A DNA stretch of 64,000 nucleotides from Pyxicephalus adspersus (taxonomy: Eukaryota; Chordata; Amphibia; Anura; Pyxicephalidae), in assembly GCF_032062135.1 (NCBI RefSeq), contig NC_092863.1, positions 12,451,889-12,515,888 of the forward strand, given 5' to 3'. Below are positions 53,001 through 64,000 of the stretch, piece after piece. Numbering within the stretch: position 1 is the first letter of the stretch; each line of letters begins with the position of its first letter. The notes under the pieces are model-generated. The model was not told the origin of the DNA, did not search any database, and saw nothing but the letters and a program-made list of their open reading frames with translations. A program made the translations under genes and the position numbers.

Positions 53001-56000
53001 TACACCACAGATTGCAATGTGTGTGGTGATAGCAGAAGATGTGCCTTGTTTTAAGAGCAAACCCTATACCTTTTCTGTTTTCAGAGCATGGCGACAGCAT
53101 AGCAGGAACTGGGAACCCAGGTAATACTAATATTTTTTTTTACTGCATATATTTGTGATGTACACTGACCTGATTTAGATATGAGAACCCCAACCCCCAA
53201 AGAAAGTCTAGGAGAATATAACTCAGGAACAAGTCTCAAGGATGAACAGGGTTGCCAGGAACAGAAATACAGAAACAATTTAACAAAAAACACCAAGCAA
53301 CTAAATGTACACATAGTCATAAGGAATGGAAAGAGCTCAGAAGTTCTGAACCATTATGCACAAAAAGGGTGTGTGGGGGAGGATGCATAGATGGTCGCAA
53401 CACTGATTCAACAATACAAAGGCCGTCCGCCTGTTCAGTTTGTAGTATTAGAAATCATGAACTATCCTGACTCAGTAAGTTCCTGCCTGGGATCAACAAG
53501 TGGAAGCAGTGGCCCCTACAAATAAAGAAGGTTCAATATTCATATCTAGAATAGGACAAGTAAGAGGGTCCATCTGAATAGACCATAATGCCTAGGAAAG
53601 AAAAGCTCAAAGTTCCAACAGGGGCTAGCTGAAGCGAAGAAATGTCCAAAACAGCTCGAACAGAATTCAAAGGAGCAGAATATCTACTTTCAGAGATCTG
53701 CACCCGTAACATATGATTAGAACACCAGCCTGTGTAGACAACACTGTATTAAGGTTTAATAAAAATTGAAGAGAGACCTCATTTTTGAAAAGATCGCAGT
53801 CAGTAGCATACCTGGGAAACGCTGAAGTTTTTGATTCTGTTAAGGGGGGGGGGGGGGGGGAGACCCTTTGCCAAAATAACTATGGCTCCCCAAAAGTAAC
53901 ACTTCTGCACCACTCCAGAGATGTTGTATTCACCCAGTTACCCGATTTTGCAGAAAAGGATCTTGAAGAGGAAAAACGTCTAGCATTGGCAGCTCCTGAA
54001 TGTACAAAATGTACCAAGCAGATGGGTAGGTAACAGACAGGCTGTGGGTAGGATTCACAAGAAAACAGCAGCAGAGGTTGTCAATCTGTGCTCAAGGTTG
54101 TGGGTAGAAACTGCATCTTGTGCAGCCCTGGTCAGATGAGAGACACTGTAGGGCCCTGCAGGATATCATGCAGCATTTAAACGAACGTGGAGGATGGACA
54201 TGCGTTGCAGTGTCCCACAATGCAGATCAATACACTACCTTGTGATGTACTTCCCTGCATAACAGAAAAAAAAAAAGAACATGCAGCTTATTTGTGTTTT
54301 TTAAAAAATGTCTGCCTTCAGGAACGTGCTTGTGTTAATGCAGCACAACAGTGTAAACTTAGTCTCAAAGCAGCTGCCAACCTACCCTACTGCACCGAAA
54401 GCTGTAGCCGAAGGCTCCTAATGAACTAATTTTTATATTTTCAATTAATTGCACATTTAATGTCTAACTGTATTTTAAAATGCAAATTCTACTGTGTGGC
54501 TCTATAAACATTTTAGGGGCCCTACTCAAGCCATCTGTAGTTACCAAGTTGACTACCTTCGATATGGACATAATATTTTAATTTTGTATAGTATGGGAAT
54601 GAGTAAAATCCTAGTCTGGCGCCCTAGTTTTATGCGTTGTTGTACTTTTTTTTATACACTTTAAATATTTCATCTGTACTTTTAAAAATGTATTCACACA
54701 GGTCGCCCTACAACTGTGCAGCATAAGGAACCAAGTAAATCCCCATATGGTAAATTTATACATCACCAGTACGAGGACACAATGCGTAAGAAACTTTTTT
54801 GTTTTATACATGCAATATAAGGAAATGTTCAACCTGTGGATATATTAATTAGTATTTATTCTTTAGTGTTTAGGGCTAAGTCTACACAGGCTGTATTATC
54901 AAACATTTATAAATACTATTTTAAATGTGTTTATGAGAGTTTATACAAGTGTTTAAAAGCAAGTTTAAAAATTCTTATAAAAGCCCATAATAGTTTAGTA
55001 AGGGTTTCTAGGCTTTTAAAACACCTGTAATCATTTGTATTTGGTCTTATTTGAAGCATTCAAAAATGCTTGTAAATGGAATAGTTTATAAGAATTTCCT
55101 TAGAGATGGACTAGAGATGGATGGGCACAAGTCTCCCCATTCATGTCTAGTGCTGAATGGCTGAGAAATGTAAAACCTCAGCCAATCACAGAGCACTAGG
55201 GGTGAATGGAGAGGCTTGTCCTTATTTAACCCCTAGTGCCCGGGGATCCCTTACTGTCAGGAGGATTTCCAGGGCTGTGCTTATTGCAGCCCTGAAAATC
55301 ATTCTGTCATTGAGATAACCTGTAAAAAAAAAAAAAGTTTTATTACACAAACACACACATTTAATAAAATATTTAACATTAAATCCTCGTCCAATTTTTT
55401 TTTTTACACATATTTTAACCCTTTCAGGGAATGAGTAAGGGGTTTTATGTACCCCTGTACTCATTCCCCAGGGTGGGGTGGTGGAGATCTGGAAGTCTCC
55501 TTATTAAAGGGGGCTTCAGAGTCCAAAGTCCTGCTAAAAACGTTTATAAAAGCCCCCATTGTTTTCAATGGAAGCTTTCATAAAAGCTTAAAAACACTTG
55601 AAAAAGCCTCCATTGAGTTCAATGGAAGCGTTTTCATGCGTTTTCTCGCGTTTATCCAGCGTCTTAATTTTTTAAACGTTGCAAGCAACGTTTAAGATAA
55701 TGCTCAAAATCGTGCCTGAAGGTAACGTCCTGGTGTAGATTAGCACATTGAAATGCATGGGGACTTCAAACATGGGCTTTAAAAGCCTAAGGTTAAACAC
55801 TGGGGAAACAATCCGTGTAGACTAAGCCTTATTCAGCAAGTTTTAGGAAAAAAAAAAAATATTAGCAAAACAAAAACTTACAATTAGAAAATTTTATCTT
55901 GATCTGACTACAATGGAGAAAATAAAGTGGTTATTTGGTTAGGATTTACATGCTCTTTAAGGTTTCAGATACCAATAATAAAAACCATTTCTGGAAAATT

Positions 56001-59000
56001 CCACTTGCATATTGCTGTGTTTGCATGTGATAGAAATATTACCTGGAAAACTTACAGTAAGGACGTGTGTGCCATCTCATAGATGTTGAACAGCAGATGT
56101 ACAAAGTAAAGTGTACCTGTCATTGAACTGCACAATTTGGTAACTGGCACATAAAAGCTGGATGTAACTGATATCTGTAGAATATTCAAATCAAAGAACT
56201 ATTAACCTTATGGGGGAAAAAAAAAACATTATTTTAAAAGATCTCTTATGTATACAAAACAAATACCTACAAATGTATAGGAATGTTAGACACTTATGTC
56301 ACTCTGCTGTCACAAATTACAACTAGCTGGTTTCTTCTATGAACATAAGGGATCACAACCTATGTTATAAAATGGCCCTTATATGACAAATGTCAAATGT
56401 AAGTTAATCTATACTGAACTGTGTGACTGACATTTTACAAACCTTACAGGCAGTAATTCCAGGCAACTCACATGAATGGTGCTGAATGCAGCTTGGATTT
56501 TACAATGGCTTACAGTTCTTTGTGCAATCAGTTATTTTGCTATAAAAACCCAAAGCAACATGTGTATCAGAAATTAGTGGTGTAATTGATGCCATGTAAT
56601 TAAACCATAAATAAATGCAATCGGCACATAAATATGAAGCAAAAGCCATTTGAAGAAGCCAAAAAATTAAAAAGAATATACATTAGAAATACAGTAGCAT
56701 AAAATGGAAACTATCCTAACTGGGTTGTTTGCACCTTATCATGATTATATGTGCAATAAAAAATATTTGCTAAATAATTAATTAAAAATTGGCACCGGTT
56801 CCAGATATAGAAGACATAACTCACATCTAGCCTAACATCAGGATTCAGGAGATCATTTGGATCTCAGTTGGCTCCTAGCTGTTAAAAAATGCAGGTTTTC
56901 CCTGCCCAGGAAAAATTAAAACCTAGGAGGTGGGGGAAGAAACACATAATAGGAGGGGGAATATAGAATGGTGGGAAGTAATGAGGGTTTTAAGAGACAG
57001 CAGAAAGCGGGTAGACAAGTTTGAAAAGATGGGGTTAGAGTACTCTTTTAAAGGAGCAGAAAGTAGGAGCAAGCCGAATAGGATGAGAAAGACCATTTCA
57101 GAGAGTTGGGGCGGCTCTAGAAAGGTCTTGGAGCGTGCGTGTGAGGAAGTCATTAGTAGGTCATTGGAGGAGCAGAGAAACCAGCTAGGGGGAGTATTTT
57201 GTTTACTAGGTCAGAAAGGTAAGTGGGACAAAAACTGTGGAGGGATTTGAAGGCAAAGTACAGGAGCTTGAATTTGATTCTAAGGTGAAATGGAAGCCAA
57301 TGAGAAACTACAAAGAGAGGCAGCAGAAGAGGAGCCCTGGGAGGAATTGTAGAGGAGAAAGTCGGATTAGTGGAATACCAGAGAGGATGTTATAGTAGTC
57401 CAGACGAGATGTGATAAGAGCATGTACAAGGAGTTTGGTGGTCTCTGGGACAGGTGGGGTGGATTTTGGAGATGCGCAGGTTGAAAGTAAAAGGACCTAG
57501 AAATGTTCTGAATATAGAGGGTAAATAAAAGAGCAGAATGAAAGGTAACGCTAAGACAACGTGCCTGAGGGAAGGGACGAAACATTTTGTAGTTATAGTT
57601 AGAATAGTTACAAATATTTCTAAATAGTTAGAAATATGTCATGGGGAGATTTAGATTTTGAGGGGGAGGGGAATGATGCTGCATTAACCTCCCTAGCGGT
57701 AACCCCGACAGTGACTCAGGGTGGGAAAAAGTTGCAACAAGTGGTAACCCTGAGCCACTCTTGGGGTTGTAACACCTAGGGAAGGTTAGTAAATAGAGCG
57801 CTTACCTGATCCTCTGGGGTCCAGCGCCGTCCAGTGCCGCGATCTCCGTCTTCTTTCTTCTTCCTGCTTCTGCTCCGATGAGTCACCGGGGGAGTTCCCG
57901 GTGTTGTCGGAGTGTGTGTACAACCCGGCCGGGCGGGGCGGGAAATTCAAAATCCATTTGTTTTGCATTCAATACAAAATAACTGTATTCAATGCAATAC
58001 ATTGGATTTTTATGTGTAAATGCAGTACATTGTTTTCAAGAACATTTATTTTACAGTATGTAAAATAGTATGAGTATAAAATTTTTTTTAATTATTTTTT
58101 TAATTAAATTTTTTTTTAATAGATTTTTTAATTTATTCAAATTATTGTTTTTAAATGATTTTGTGTTTCAAACCTTATTATACTCATACTATTATATTAT
58201 ACTGTAAAATAAATTTCCATGAAAAACAATGTACAGCTTTTGGACATATAAAACCGGAAGAAATGTATCGCTAGGGAGGTTAAATATTTAGGGTAGATGG
58301 TACAGAAAAGACATATTCTGTTATATTTTCACAACATGTAGCAAACATGAAATTTGGTGGATTGATGGTGTAGTAAAATTTTTCTGTTTACAGAAGCGGT
58401 GCTACCAGACCCTCGCTTTGTTGGTGTAAGAAAAGGCCGGAATATCACCATACAATGTGGATGTCGGAGTTTTTTACCTGTAAGCAACAACATAACTTGG
58501 TTTAAGGAACATACAAATGGGTCATTTGTTACCTACGTGTTGAAAGATGAACATATTAGCATGGCAGAAGATGTTCTCTTTATCAAAAATGTCCAGAAGA
58601 AACACAATGGGGTATACATTTGTAATTTCACAACAAATGGACAAAAACTATTTCCTTGTGGAACAGAAGTGATGGTTCTGGGTAAGTTATTTTATGTGGT
58701 CAACTTTTTTGAATGGGGGGTGTAATTAAGTAAACATATAATAGGTTTTAGGCCTTGATATAAATTGAATTATCTTTAGATTTTTATGTATATTTGCAAT
58801 ACCCATTTGTTCTGCTTAGTTGGGTGTCACTTCCTGTAAGATCTACAAAACACACACAATCATGGCTCCTTCATATGACAAATAACTAACTATAAAAAAA
58901 AACTATTTTTAGTACTAAAGAAAGGCAAATGTAAATTTTTCTATCTTAAAAAAGAGAATATGATAATTTTATATAAGTATGTAAATGTTATGACCAAAGA

Positions 59001-61782
59001 GTTAATCTAAATATCTAAATCTAAATCTGTCCTTTTCATTTGCGTCTATGTCTCTGGATTCTTTTGTTAGTTTGGATTATCATTTTTGCCAGAGGAATCT
59101 CTGTAAGAAAACCAGAAAACAATTATGATGCCAGCACCCAAATTTCAACCCAAAAAGCCTCATAAATAGTTTTTAAACATTTAGCTTAAATGTAAAAACT
59201 AACTTTTCCATTAACTGTTATGCTAAATGAGAGCATTGGCACATTTTGGTAAGTGACCTCTATAGATGGCCGTCTGAATGAGGACAAATACCATTTTATA
59301 GATAAGCTGTTTACTTTAAGTTTATTGTATCACAAGGGGGGGTCAAACCTAAATGAAAAGAGAAATCCACAAAGAAAAAGGCTAGTCAAGTTTCTAAAAT
59401 CAGAAAAAAAAATGAGCTAATATTATTTATGATGAAATGATATGGTATAATTTTGGTAAAGGGTGTTAAGTCCATTTGTAAAAAAAGATGCTATATACCT
59501 ACTTTCTCAGCAGCCTGTGTACTAAAACTTCTTGCGGATTTCTGGCCATGCAGGTATCTAAAACTTATAGGACGTTATATTTGAATTTATTTCAAGATAT
59601 GATATAAGTGTGAAACTCATTTCAGTAATATAGTTTATTAGCAAGAACGAACACATTTTTTTAACTTTAGGGCATATTAGATGTACAGTATATGGGTAAA
59701 GGGGAAGAGGGGAGGACCCCAAGAGACAGAGCCAATAATGTCCCAAAAAGGATTTTTGTCATGTTTTATGAGGCGTTGGCAACAGTTACAATATCTGTAG
59801 GGACCAAAGTTCCCGAGAATGTTAGAATTCAATCCAATAAAACAGGATATGCTACAATTAGCCAATTTGCAGTTCTGCACTTCCATGTGCCAAAATCATG
59901 GTGGTTCTTTAATAGTATAAACTACTTCTTACATGCTATGGGTTTGGATAGATGTTTAAAATCTACAACTACATTACTCTATATGTGGGCTTATTGGTTG
60001 TTTTAGGATGAGGGGTTTAGAATAGTGCAAAACCTCTAACAGATTGTTCTTGCCCTGTATAGAATGTATTAATATACTTTCACAGCTACTGTATCAGCAA
60101 AGACGTTTGTGTAACAAACAGAGAAAGTCTGCTGAAAGATCATACTGGAGTGACATCAGGCCTGTTTCCTGTTTTTCATAGCAGTCATACCAAGCCAAAA
60201 ATATTTTGCTGCTGCATTTTAATTTTATCTGCAGCAGTCTGTGGGAAGGAACATGTGTTCTCTAAACTTTTATAAACACCAAATGGAAAACAGAAAAGGC
60301 AGAGGCTGCATATAGCAAAGATAACTTGTCACTTACACTATATACATACAAGTAGGTCTATATGCATTTGATGACATGAAATATTTTGTCTTTAATCAGT
60401 GTACTACTAATATGATCATTGTATTAGCTTTATGCCTCCCTCCCAATAACCATTTGTGTTAATATTGTTTATAAAGTAAGTAATTGAAAAGGAGATACAA
60501 ATGCTCTTTAACAAAGTATACCTGGTAAAGCCCATACCTTAGCCACAAGAACCTCATCTGACTCCACAGAGCTGGCTCATTGACTATCTACATGCCGAAG
60601 ACTTTTGGGAGTTGTTTTTTTGCATGGTAAATCTACACATTCATATCTTTCTTGATGGTCCTTCCTGGTATCCTCCCATGAAACTGTCCTATTATAATAT
60701 ATAAATTTCTTCTTTTGGCAGGGGCTGTGTGTTGTCTGCTAAAACAGAAAATTACTACTACTACTAAAATACTACAAACAAGTATTTCTGTACCCCTAGC
60801 AACCTCCGAAAGAACCCTGGGGGATTTACTGTGTGTAAATTTATACCACTGGCAAAAAAAATTGACACGAATATATTGGAAATAGACATTAATATTTCTT
60901 TTTTTTCCATTTTGCAGGTTCTGTGAACCACGCTACAGCAAAGTCAAAAAATATCATGAAAGATGCAATCATAATGGTTCAGACAATTCTTATTGTGGTT
61001 TTCATAAGTGTGCCAGTACTAATTGTAATGGAAATGGTAAGTGTGTGCCAAAAAATAGGACATGCAACAGGGAATTTATACAGTTCTTTGTAAACTAAAT
61101 AACTGTCTACTTCACAGAATATATACAGTGATATGTGATCAGGTTATAGTACTAAAGACTGTTTTGTATGGACTTTTATGGTTCTAATTTGATGATTAAA
61201 GGGAATTCCCCACTTGAAGGGAAACCACAGTTGCCCTTTGTATGCAGTGGTCCAACTTCTTCAATGTTCTGCATCTATGAAGACTACATGAAAGCTTTGT
61301 AATTCACCCAGTGCCATCTGCTGGAGACATCTTGTACTGCATCACAATCATGCACATGCACCATCATTACAGGTAGTCCCCGGGTTACATACGATATAGG
61401 TACTGTAGGTTTGTTCTTAAGTTGAATTTGTATGTACAGGTACATTATTTTAATAAATGCAATTAAGTCAGTATGGAGCCTAGACATTCATTAACTTCTG
61501 GAGCCAGCTGTGCTTTGATATGCAAAAAAAAAAGCTCAGTCTCAGCTTTGTTTAGCAAAAGATTTCTTCTGCAAGTCATGCGAACTGCCCCTACCCACTA
61601 TCAAGCCTTAGTCCTGCACACGAATGAGCGGGTATATCTAAAACCACATGGTCTTGCTTTTATTATATATAATTTTCTCATGCAATAGTCTTTGTTGCAC
61701 AGAATATATAATCCATAATAACTTTCATTTTCTTTTGCAGAAGAAAAAGCGTACTCTGAAGATTGAGGATCATACATATGAG
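46968..61782 (+). CDS. CD79B: B-cell receptor chain CD79b / Ig-beta (5 exons; last exon outside window)
   Basis: Type I membrane protein that pairs with CD79a and carries the B-cell receptor signal. Joining 46968-47025, 53085-53120, 58394-58681, 60918-61036 and 61741-61782 gives 181 codons in one frame: signal peptide, short N-terminal stretch, one V-like Ig domain, transmembrane helix and IEDHTYE of the ITAM. Matches to CD79b are the CGTE block at the Ig domain end, MKDAIIMVQTILIVV in the membrane, and DHTYE. Human CD79b has 229 residues. About 32, including the second ITAM tyrosine, follow the DHTYE point there, and that part is not in this window. SCN4A upstream on the same strand matches human synteny. 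Confidence 0.92.
49104..49420. mobile_element. MITE with AAGGCTG-TACACAC termini
   Basis: The left end taaggctgcatacacacatg is matched by a right end gtgtgtacacagcctaag in inverse. A hairpin gtcgttggaaagg...cctttccaacgac sits at 49131-49168. It belongs to the family that left copies at 20409-20774 and 5612-5690. Confidence 0.75.
50564..50836 (-). pseudogene. hAT transposase fragment (ZBED5/GTF2IRD2-like), decayed
   Basis: A 90-codon open stretch reading MVKVTEKCNDLNLKLQDKDT, then FLEKHGLLLINLRKGELNHF. This resembles the LNLKLQGKD...NxxHFP region of hAT-Charlie transposases domesticated as ZBED5 or GTF2IRD2. The upstream strand (to about 51330) continues with related but stop-interrupted sequence, for example GEDMFSKVEEFL. 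Only a remnant, no function expected. Confidence 0.6.
51530..51845. repeat. GC-rich minisatellite, about 30-bp unit
   Basis: Roughly ten units of the type gctgctgccagttgtggccc plus tgctggccg, shifting to a second variant (ctgccctgagttctggcccg plus gctggctgc) in the right half. It lies beside the hAT transposase remnant and is strongly GC-biased against its AT-rich surroundings. Confidence 0.9.
53085..53120 (+). CDS. CD79B: CD79B exon 2: 36-nt microexon
   Basis: Acceptor ccttttctgttttcag and donor CAG/gtaata flank exactly 36 nt in phase 1-1, reading (E)HGDSIAGTGNP. It links the signal peptide to EAVLPDPRF. The human protein also has a short N-terminal stretch ending NPK before the Ig domain. 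The exon can be skipped without breaking frame, so its inclusion is an inference from good splice sites. Confidence 0.55.
54872..55830. mobile_element. MITE-like element with TAAGTCTACAC termini
   Basis: The left end agggctaagtctacacaggc is the inverse of a right end reading ccgtgtagactaagcctt. The interior is rich in aaaacgtttataaaag and ccattgttttcaatgg blocks that pair with each other. About 960 bp with no coding capacity. Confidence 0.7.
56920..57560. repeat. Interspersed repeat, class unknown
   Basis: A purine-rich block with phrases such as gtggagggatttgaaggcaa and tatagtagtccagacgagat. These are familiar from dispersed vertebrate repeats. One frame of 106 codons is open at 56930-57250 but has no family match that I recognise. 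Confidence 0.4.
57688..58279. mobile_element. TTAA-inserting (piggyBac-like) MITE, copy 3
   Basis: TTAA at 57684-57687 and 58280-58283 flank perfect 11-bp inverted ends CCTCCCTAGCG / CGCTAGGGAGG. 592 bp. It shares the cgggaaattcaaa and gaatacaaaat-type interior with copy 2 at 29391-30539, and a tail resembling its left end. It lies 114 bp before the CD79B Ig exon. Confidence 0.85.
58394..58681 (+). CDS. CD79B: CD79B exon 3: extracellular Ig domain
   Basis: 288 nt, phase 1-1. It encodes a V-like Ig fold with first Cys in ITIQCGC, the core Trp in NITWFKE, and second Cys in the NGVYICNF motif (the D/NxGxYxC signature). CGTEVMVLG follows, and its Cys matches the human residue that bonds to CD79a. 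N-glycosylation sites are RNIT, NNIT, NGSF and NFTT. Splice sites are tttacag and gtaagt. Confidence 0.95.
58682..60917 (+). other. CD79B intron 3
   Basis: 2236-bp AT-rich intron in which I recognise no exon or named repeat. A 104-codon frame at 59692-60006 lacks any supporting signal. The acceptor is ttccattttgcag. Confidence 0.65.
60918..61036 (+). CDS. CD79B: CD79B exon 4: stalk and transmembrane helix
   Basis: 119 nt, phase 1 in and 0 out. After a short stalk (SVNHATAKSKN) comes MKDAIIMVQTILIVVFISVP and VLIVMEM. The polar Gln-Thr pair inside the helix is conserved with human CD79b, where it contributes to packing in the receptor complex. The donor is gtaagt. Confidence 0.96.
61037..61740 (+). 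other. CD79B intron 4 with truncated Tigger-like element
   Basis: 704-bp intron. The only feature is the element at 61370-61634. The acceptor is cattttcttttgcag. Confidence 0.75.
61370..61634. mobile_element. Truncated pogo/Tigger-like element
   Basis: It begins TA/CAGGTAGTCCCCGGGTTACA and runs colinear with the reverse complement of the element at 9050-9484, sharing ctgtaggtttgttctt, gagcctagacattcattaac and cttctgcaagtcatg. It loses similarity after about 61634, so the far end is missing. Confidence 0.7.
61741..61782 (+). CDS. CD79B: CD79B exon 5: first half of the ITAM
   Basis: 42 nt, phase 0-0, encoding KKKRTLKIEDHTYE, then gtaaga. DHTYE is the first tyrosine half of the ITAM, and human CD79b splits the ITAM at the same point, before GLD. 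The basic cluster KKKR directly follows the membrane helix. Confidence 0.92.
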
Positions 61783-62824
61783 GTAAGAATATTTTTTAAG
61801 ACTAAAACATCATTACATATAGGTAGAAAGGTAGAAAAGGGATCCCTACTAACCTGTTTTGGGCAAGATTCAGTAAAAGGAGCAGTGGCAATCCCTGGTA
61901 GGTAACCCAGTTCCCTGAGACTAGTAAGGTTTTCAATTGAAGATGGTGAGAATAGGCCATCCAATGGGAAGCTACACATAGTAGCACCTTCCAAGCAGGG
62001 ATCTGTGAGAAAGTAAATTAATATTTTTAGATGATGTCCTAATTTTAAAAAATGCTTTTCATTACACATCACATCTACACCCCCAAAATAGGAAGGTGAT
62101 TACTTCCTGGTCGTAAAGTTTGATGTCAAGGACCTTTTACTGATAAAGTTTTGGGAAGTACTTCATTCATATCTACCTCTACCCATGTCCCCAACAGAAG
62201 GGCGGTGTCACAGTGAAGAATATCCATTGCTGGTACCTGTGGTTGTGCACCCAAAGCAACACCCTCATCCAGCATCACTTGTTTTCCTGGTACTAACCTG
62301 GCAAACCTTTTTTTCTCATGCCTCTAGGCACATGCCATTGTGCCATATTGTAAACACAACCCTGAACACATCTAAAATAATAAAAAAAAAAAAATTATGA
62401 ATCCAGGCCCTTCTCTCTTCTGCAGCCATAGATGTACAAAGCTTCACACATACAAAAGAATTAAACAAATAAAAGGTAAAGCAGTAACATCAGTTCATAC
62501 ATACATGAATAAGACATTAATTCCTGCTGTGTTATTTATTTAAATTCATTGCTGGTTTTAATGGAAGTGACAATATAGTTGTAACACTATAAATAAAAAA
62601 ACAGCACAGGTTCTCCTTATTCATCAATTTATGAAAAATACTGTAAATCCATTACAATCTTGCAATTTGTCCTTACACCATCTAATTTCAAATAAAATAA
62701 CAGTACGTTTTAGTTTAGAGCGCTGGCGCCATCTGCTGTTTATTTTTCAGTTTTGGTGCAATTAACTGAACCCCTAACTGGATATTCATTCTGGGTCAGT
62801 GATTTAGCAAATATAAAAGAGAAA

Positions 62825-63046
62825 GGGCCTGATTTTTTAAAGCTCTTCAAGACAGAAGAAGATACACTTTCATCGGTGAACCTGGGTGATCCAGAAAACT
62901 TGGAATTGATCTGGTCCAGGATTGAAAACTTTTGCTAACAAATAGCAAATGACTTAGGAAATACATTACATGTTTGCTGGATTATCCATGGTCACCAATG
63001 AAAGTGTATCTTCTTCAGTCTTGGAGAGCTTTAATAAACCAGGCCC
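62825..63046. mobile_element. Palindromic MITE, copy B
   Basis: 222 bp beginning GGGCCTGATTTTTTAAAGC and ending AATAAACCAGGCCC. It is colinear with copy A at 18587-18807 over its full length, including ggtgatccag and gtttgctggattatcca. It is diverged and non-coding. Confidence 0.75.
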
Positions 63047-63270
63047 AATGAACCAGAACACCAAAACCAGAAGCAGTGGCAGCTTACAGAATCATTTGGT
63101 TTAGATCTAATTTCGTTAAATAAAACTAATTTTGCAGTCAATATATATTGAATCTTACAGTACTTTAAGCTACACTTTGGGCACATAAAATGTAATATAT
63201 TACTACACAACCACAAAGGATATGAATTCATTTTGTGTGTAACAAATGCTTTTGGGTTTCTAAATATTAC

Positions 63271-63430
63271 CTTGTAAAAGTAGCCGTGATGTCATCACTG
63301 TGCTCCTCAGCTTGTGCAAAGAGAGAGCCCACAATCCCCAAGGTGCCTGCAGCAAAACTACACAGGGCGCAGATACAAGACCAGTCTTGCTTGACGACCA
63401 GAGAAATCAGTCTGTATTTAGACGAAGCTC
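63271..63430 (-). other. Possible minus-strand exon B (unassigned)
   Basis: Between ttctttgcgcag and AAG/gtaata on the minus strand is a 160-nt open frame reading ASSKYRLISLVVKQDW, followed by a hydrophobic run CALCSFAAGTLGIVGSLF. The other two frames are closed. The phase fits exon candidate A (63634-63747). I do not recognise the protein, and the surroundings look repeat-like, so chance or a repeat is a real possibility. Confidence 0.2.
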
Positions 63431-63633
63431 CTGCGCAAAGAAAAGGTTTCACACTAAAATAATGCACAGATATGAAAGGAGAAAACATACCAAAATACAA
63501 GTATAAATACATACTCCCCCCGTCTTTACACCATATTTGCTTATCCTGGAGTTCAGCTCTAAAAATGAACACTTTAAGAGATAATATGACTTTATAGATA
63601 TATTAAGGGTCTTTGTAATGCCTGCCAGCCTAC

Positions 63634-63747
63634 CTATTGATAGCCATTGCCAGTACTTCCCTGTCAGTCCTTCCTGCATCACAGTTAGCTTTTGCATGTG
63701 GAGGAGTACCACCCATACCCGTATTGTCACATCCAAGATATTGCTTG
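63634..63747 (-). other. Possible minus-strand exon A (unassigned)
   Basis: Minus-strand acceptor tttcctttcag and donor CAATAG/gtaggc enclose 114 nt. The frame compatible with candidate B reads NILDVTIRVWVVLLHM and continues to GKYWQWLSI. A second frame is also open, which weakens the case. No family was recognised. Confidence 0.17.
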
Positions 63748-64000
63748 CTGAAAGGAAAAAGTGACGAGGTGAGTATCATTGAGGGCCACTACTCAGATAC
63801 TTTACCTTCCACAGAATGGGTAAAGTGAAAGTGTCTCTGCAAGGATTAGCACACTTTACTAAATGTCCAGATTAAAACAGTCTGAACCTAGTTTATATAT
63901 TGCCACAAGTAGACTGTGGACACAGGTATCTATATTTTCCTTCAACTGTCTATAAAATACTGAAAGAAATATTGGGTTTATTCAAATGTAATACCTGTAA

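Larger units (their letters stand above)
47026..53084 (+). other. CD79B intron 1 with MITE, hAT transposase remnant and minisatellite
   Basis: 6059-bp intron. It holds the MITE at 49104-49420, a decayed hAT transposase at about 50564-51330 and a minisatellite at 51530-51845. No other exon was recognised. Confidence 0.65.
53121..58393 (+). other. CD79B intron 2 with several interspersed elements
   Basis: 5273-bp intron. It includes a poly-G run at about 53845-53860, a MITE at 54872-55830, an unclassified repeat-like block at about 56920-57560 and a TTAA element at 57688-58279. No further exon was recognised. Confidence 0.65.
61783..64000 (+). other. CD79B last intron, running off the window
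   Basis: No sequence matching the rest of the ITAM (GL..., YEDI) was found in any forward frame, so the final exon should lie beyond 64000. The stretch holds a repeat-like block at about 61830-62005, the MITE at 62825-63046 and two weak minus-strand exon candidates. Confidence 0.6.

Noticed and set aside
56930..57250. 106-codon purine-rich frame
   Set aside because: It sits inside a probable interspersed repeat and has no recognised domain.
59692..60006. 104-codon frame in CD79B intron 3
   Set aside because: No splice sites, no similarity I recognise, and AT-rich surroundings typical of chance frames.
61783..61905. Read-through of CD79B exon 5 into the intron as the real C-terminus
   Set aside because: The donor gtaaga is good and sits at the conserved ITAM split. 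The read-through tail lacks the second ITAM tyrosine motif.

Overview
This window is vertebrate nuclear DNA, most likely from a frog. Genes are split by long AT-rich introns packed with DNA-transposon remnants, MITEs, a tRNA-type SINE and minisatellites. The frog assignment is an inference from the proteins (tetrapod-like but not mammalian) and from repeats resembling those I know from ranoid frogs. No bacterial or viral gene organisation is present.

Region 1 (1-36.2 kb, + strand) is the 3' two thirds of a voltage-gated sodium channel alpha subunit, called SCN4A (Nav1.4). Sixteen coding exons between 7711 and 35015 splice in one continuous frame into 1358 codons. They cover the end of the domain I-II linker, domains II, III and IV, the inactivation gate (IFM) and the C-terminal IQ region. 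Domain I and the promoter lie upstream. The three visible selectivity-filter residues are E, K and A. One intron (26774-32363) is AT-AC, as in human SCN4A intron 21. It also holds a palindrome of about 4.3 kb with nested TTAA-flanked elements.

Region 2 (36.2-46.9 kb) is intergenic. It contains interspersed repeats, a 660-bp direct duplication and a 36-bp minisatellite.

Region 3 (46.97 kb to the right edge, + strand) is CD79B, the Ig-beta chain of the B-cell receptor. A signal-peptide exon sits just downstream of an octamer and an ETS-like motif. It is followed by a 36-nt exon, an Ig exon, a transmembrane exon and an exon carrying the first half of the ITAM. The final exon is beyond the window. 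Same-strand SCN4A followed by CD79B matches the human 17q23 order and supports both orthology calls. The two genes are neighbours by conserved synteny, not by shared function: one drives the muscle action potential and the other B-cell signalling.

No clearly new molecular system was found. The most notable items are the AT-AC intron carrying a giant foldback structure, transposon insertions datable from their empty sites, the conserved B-cell promoter motifs, and a weak donor site in the channel's I-II linker.
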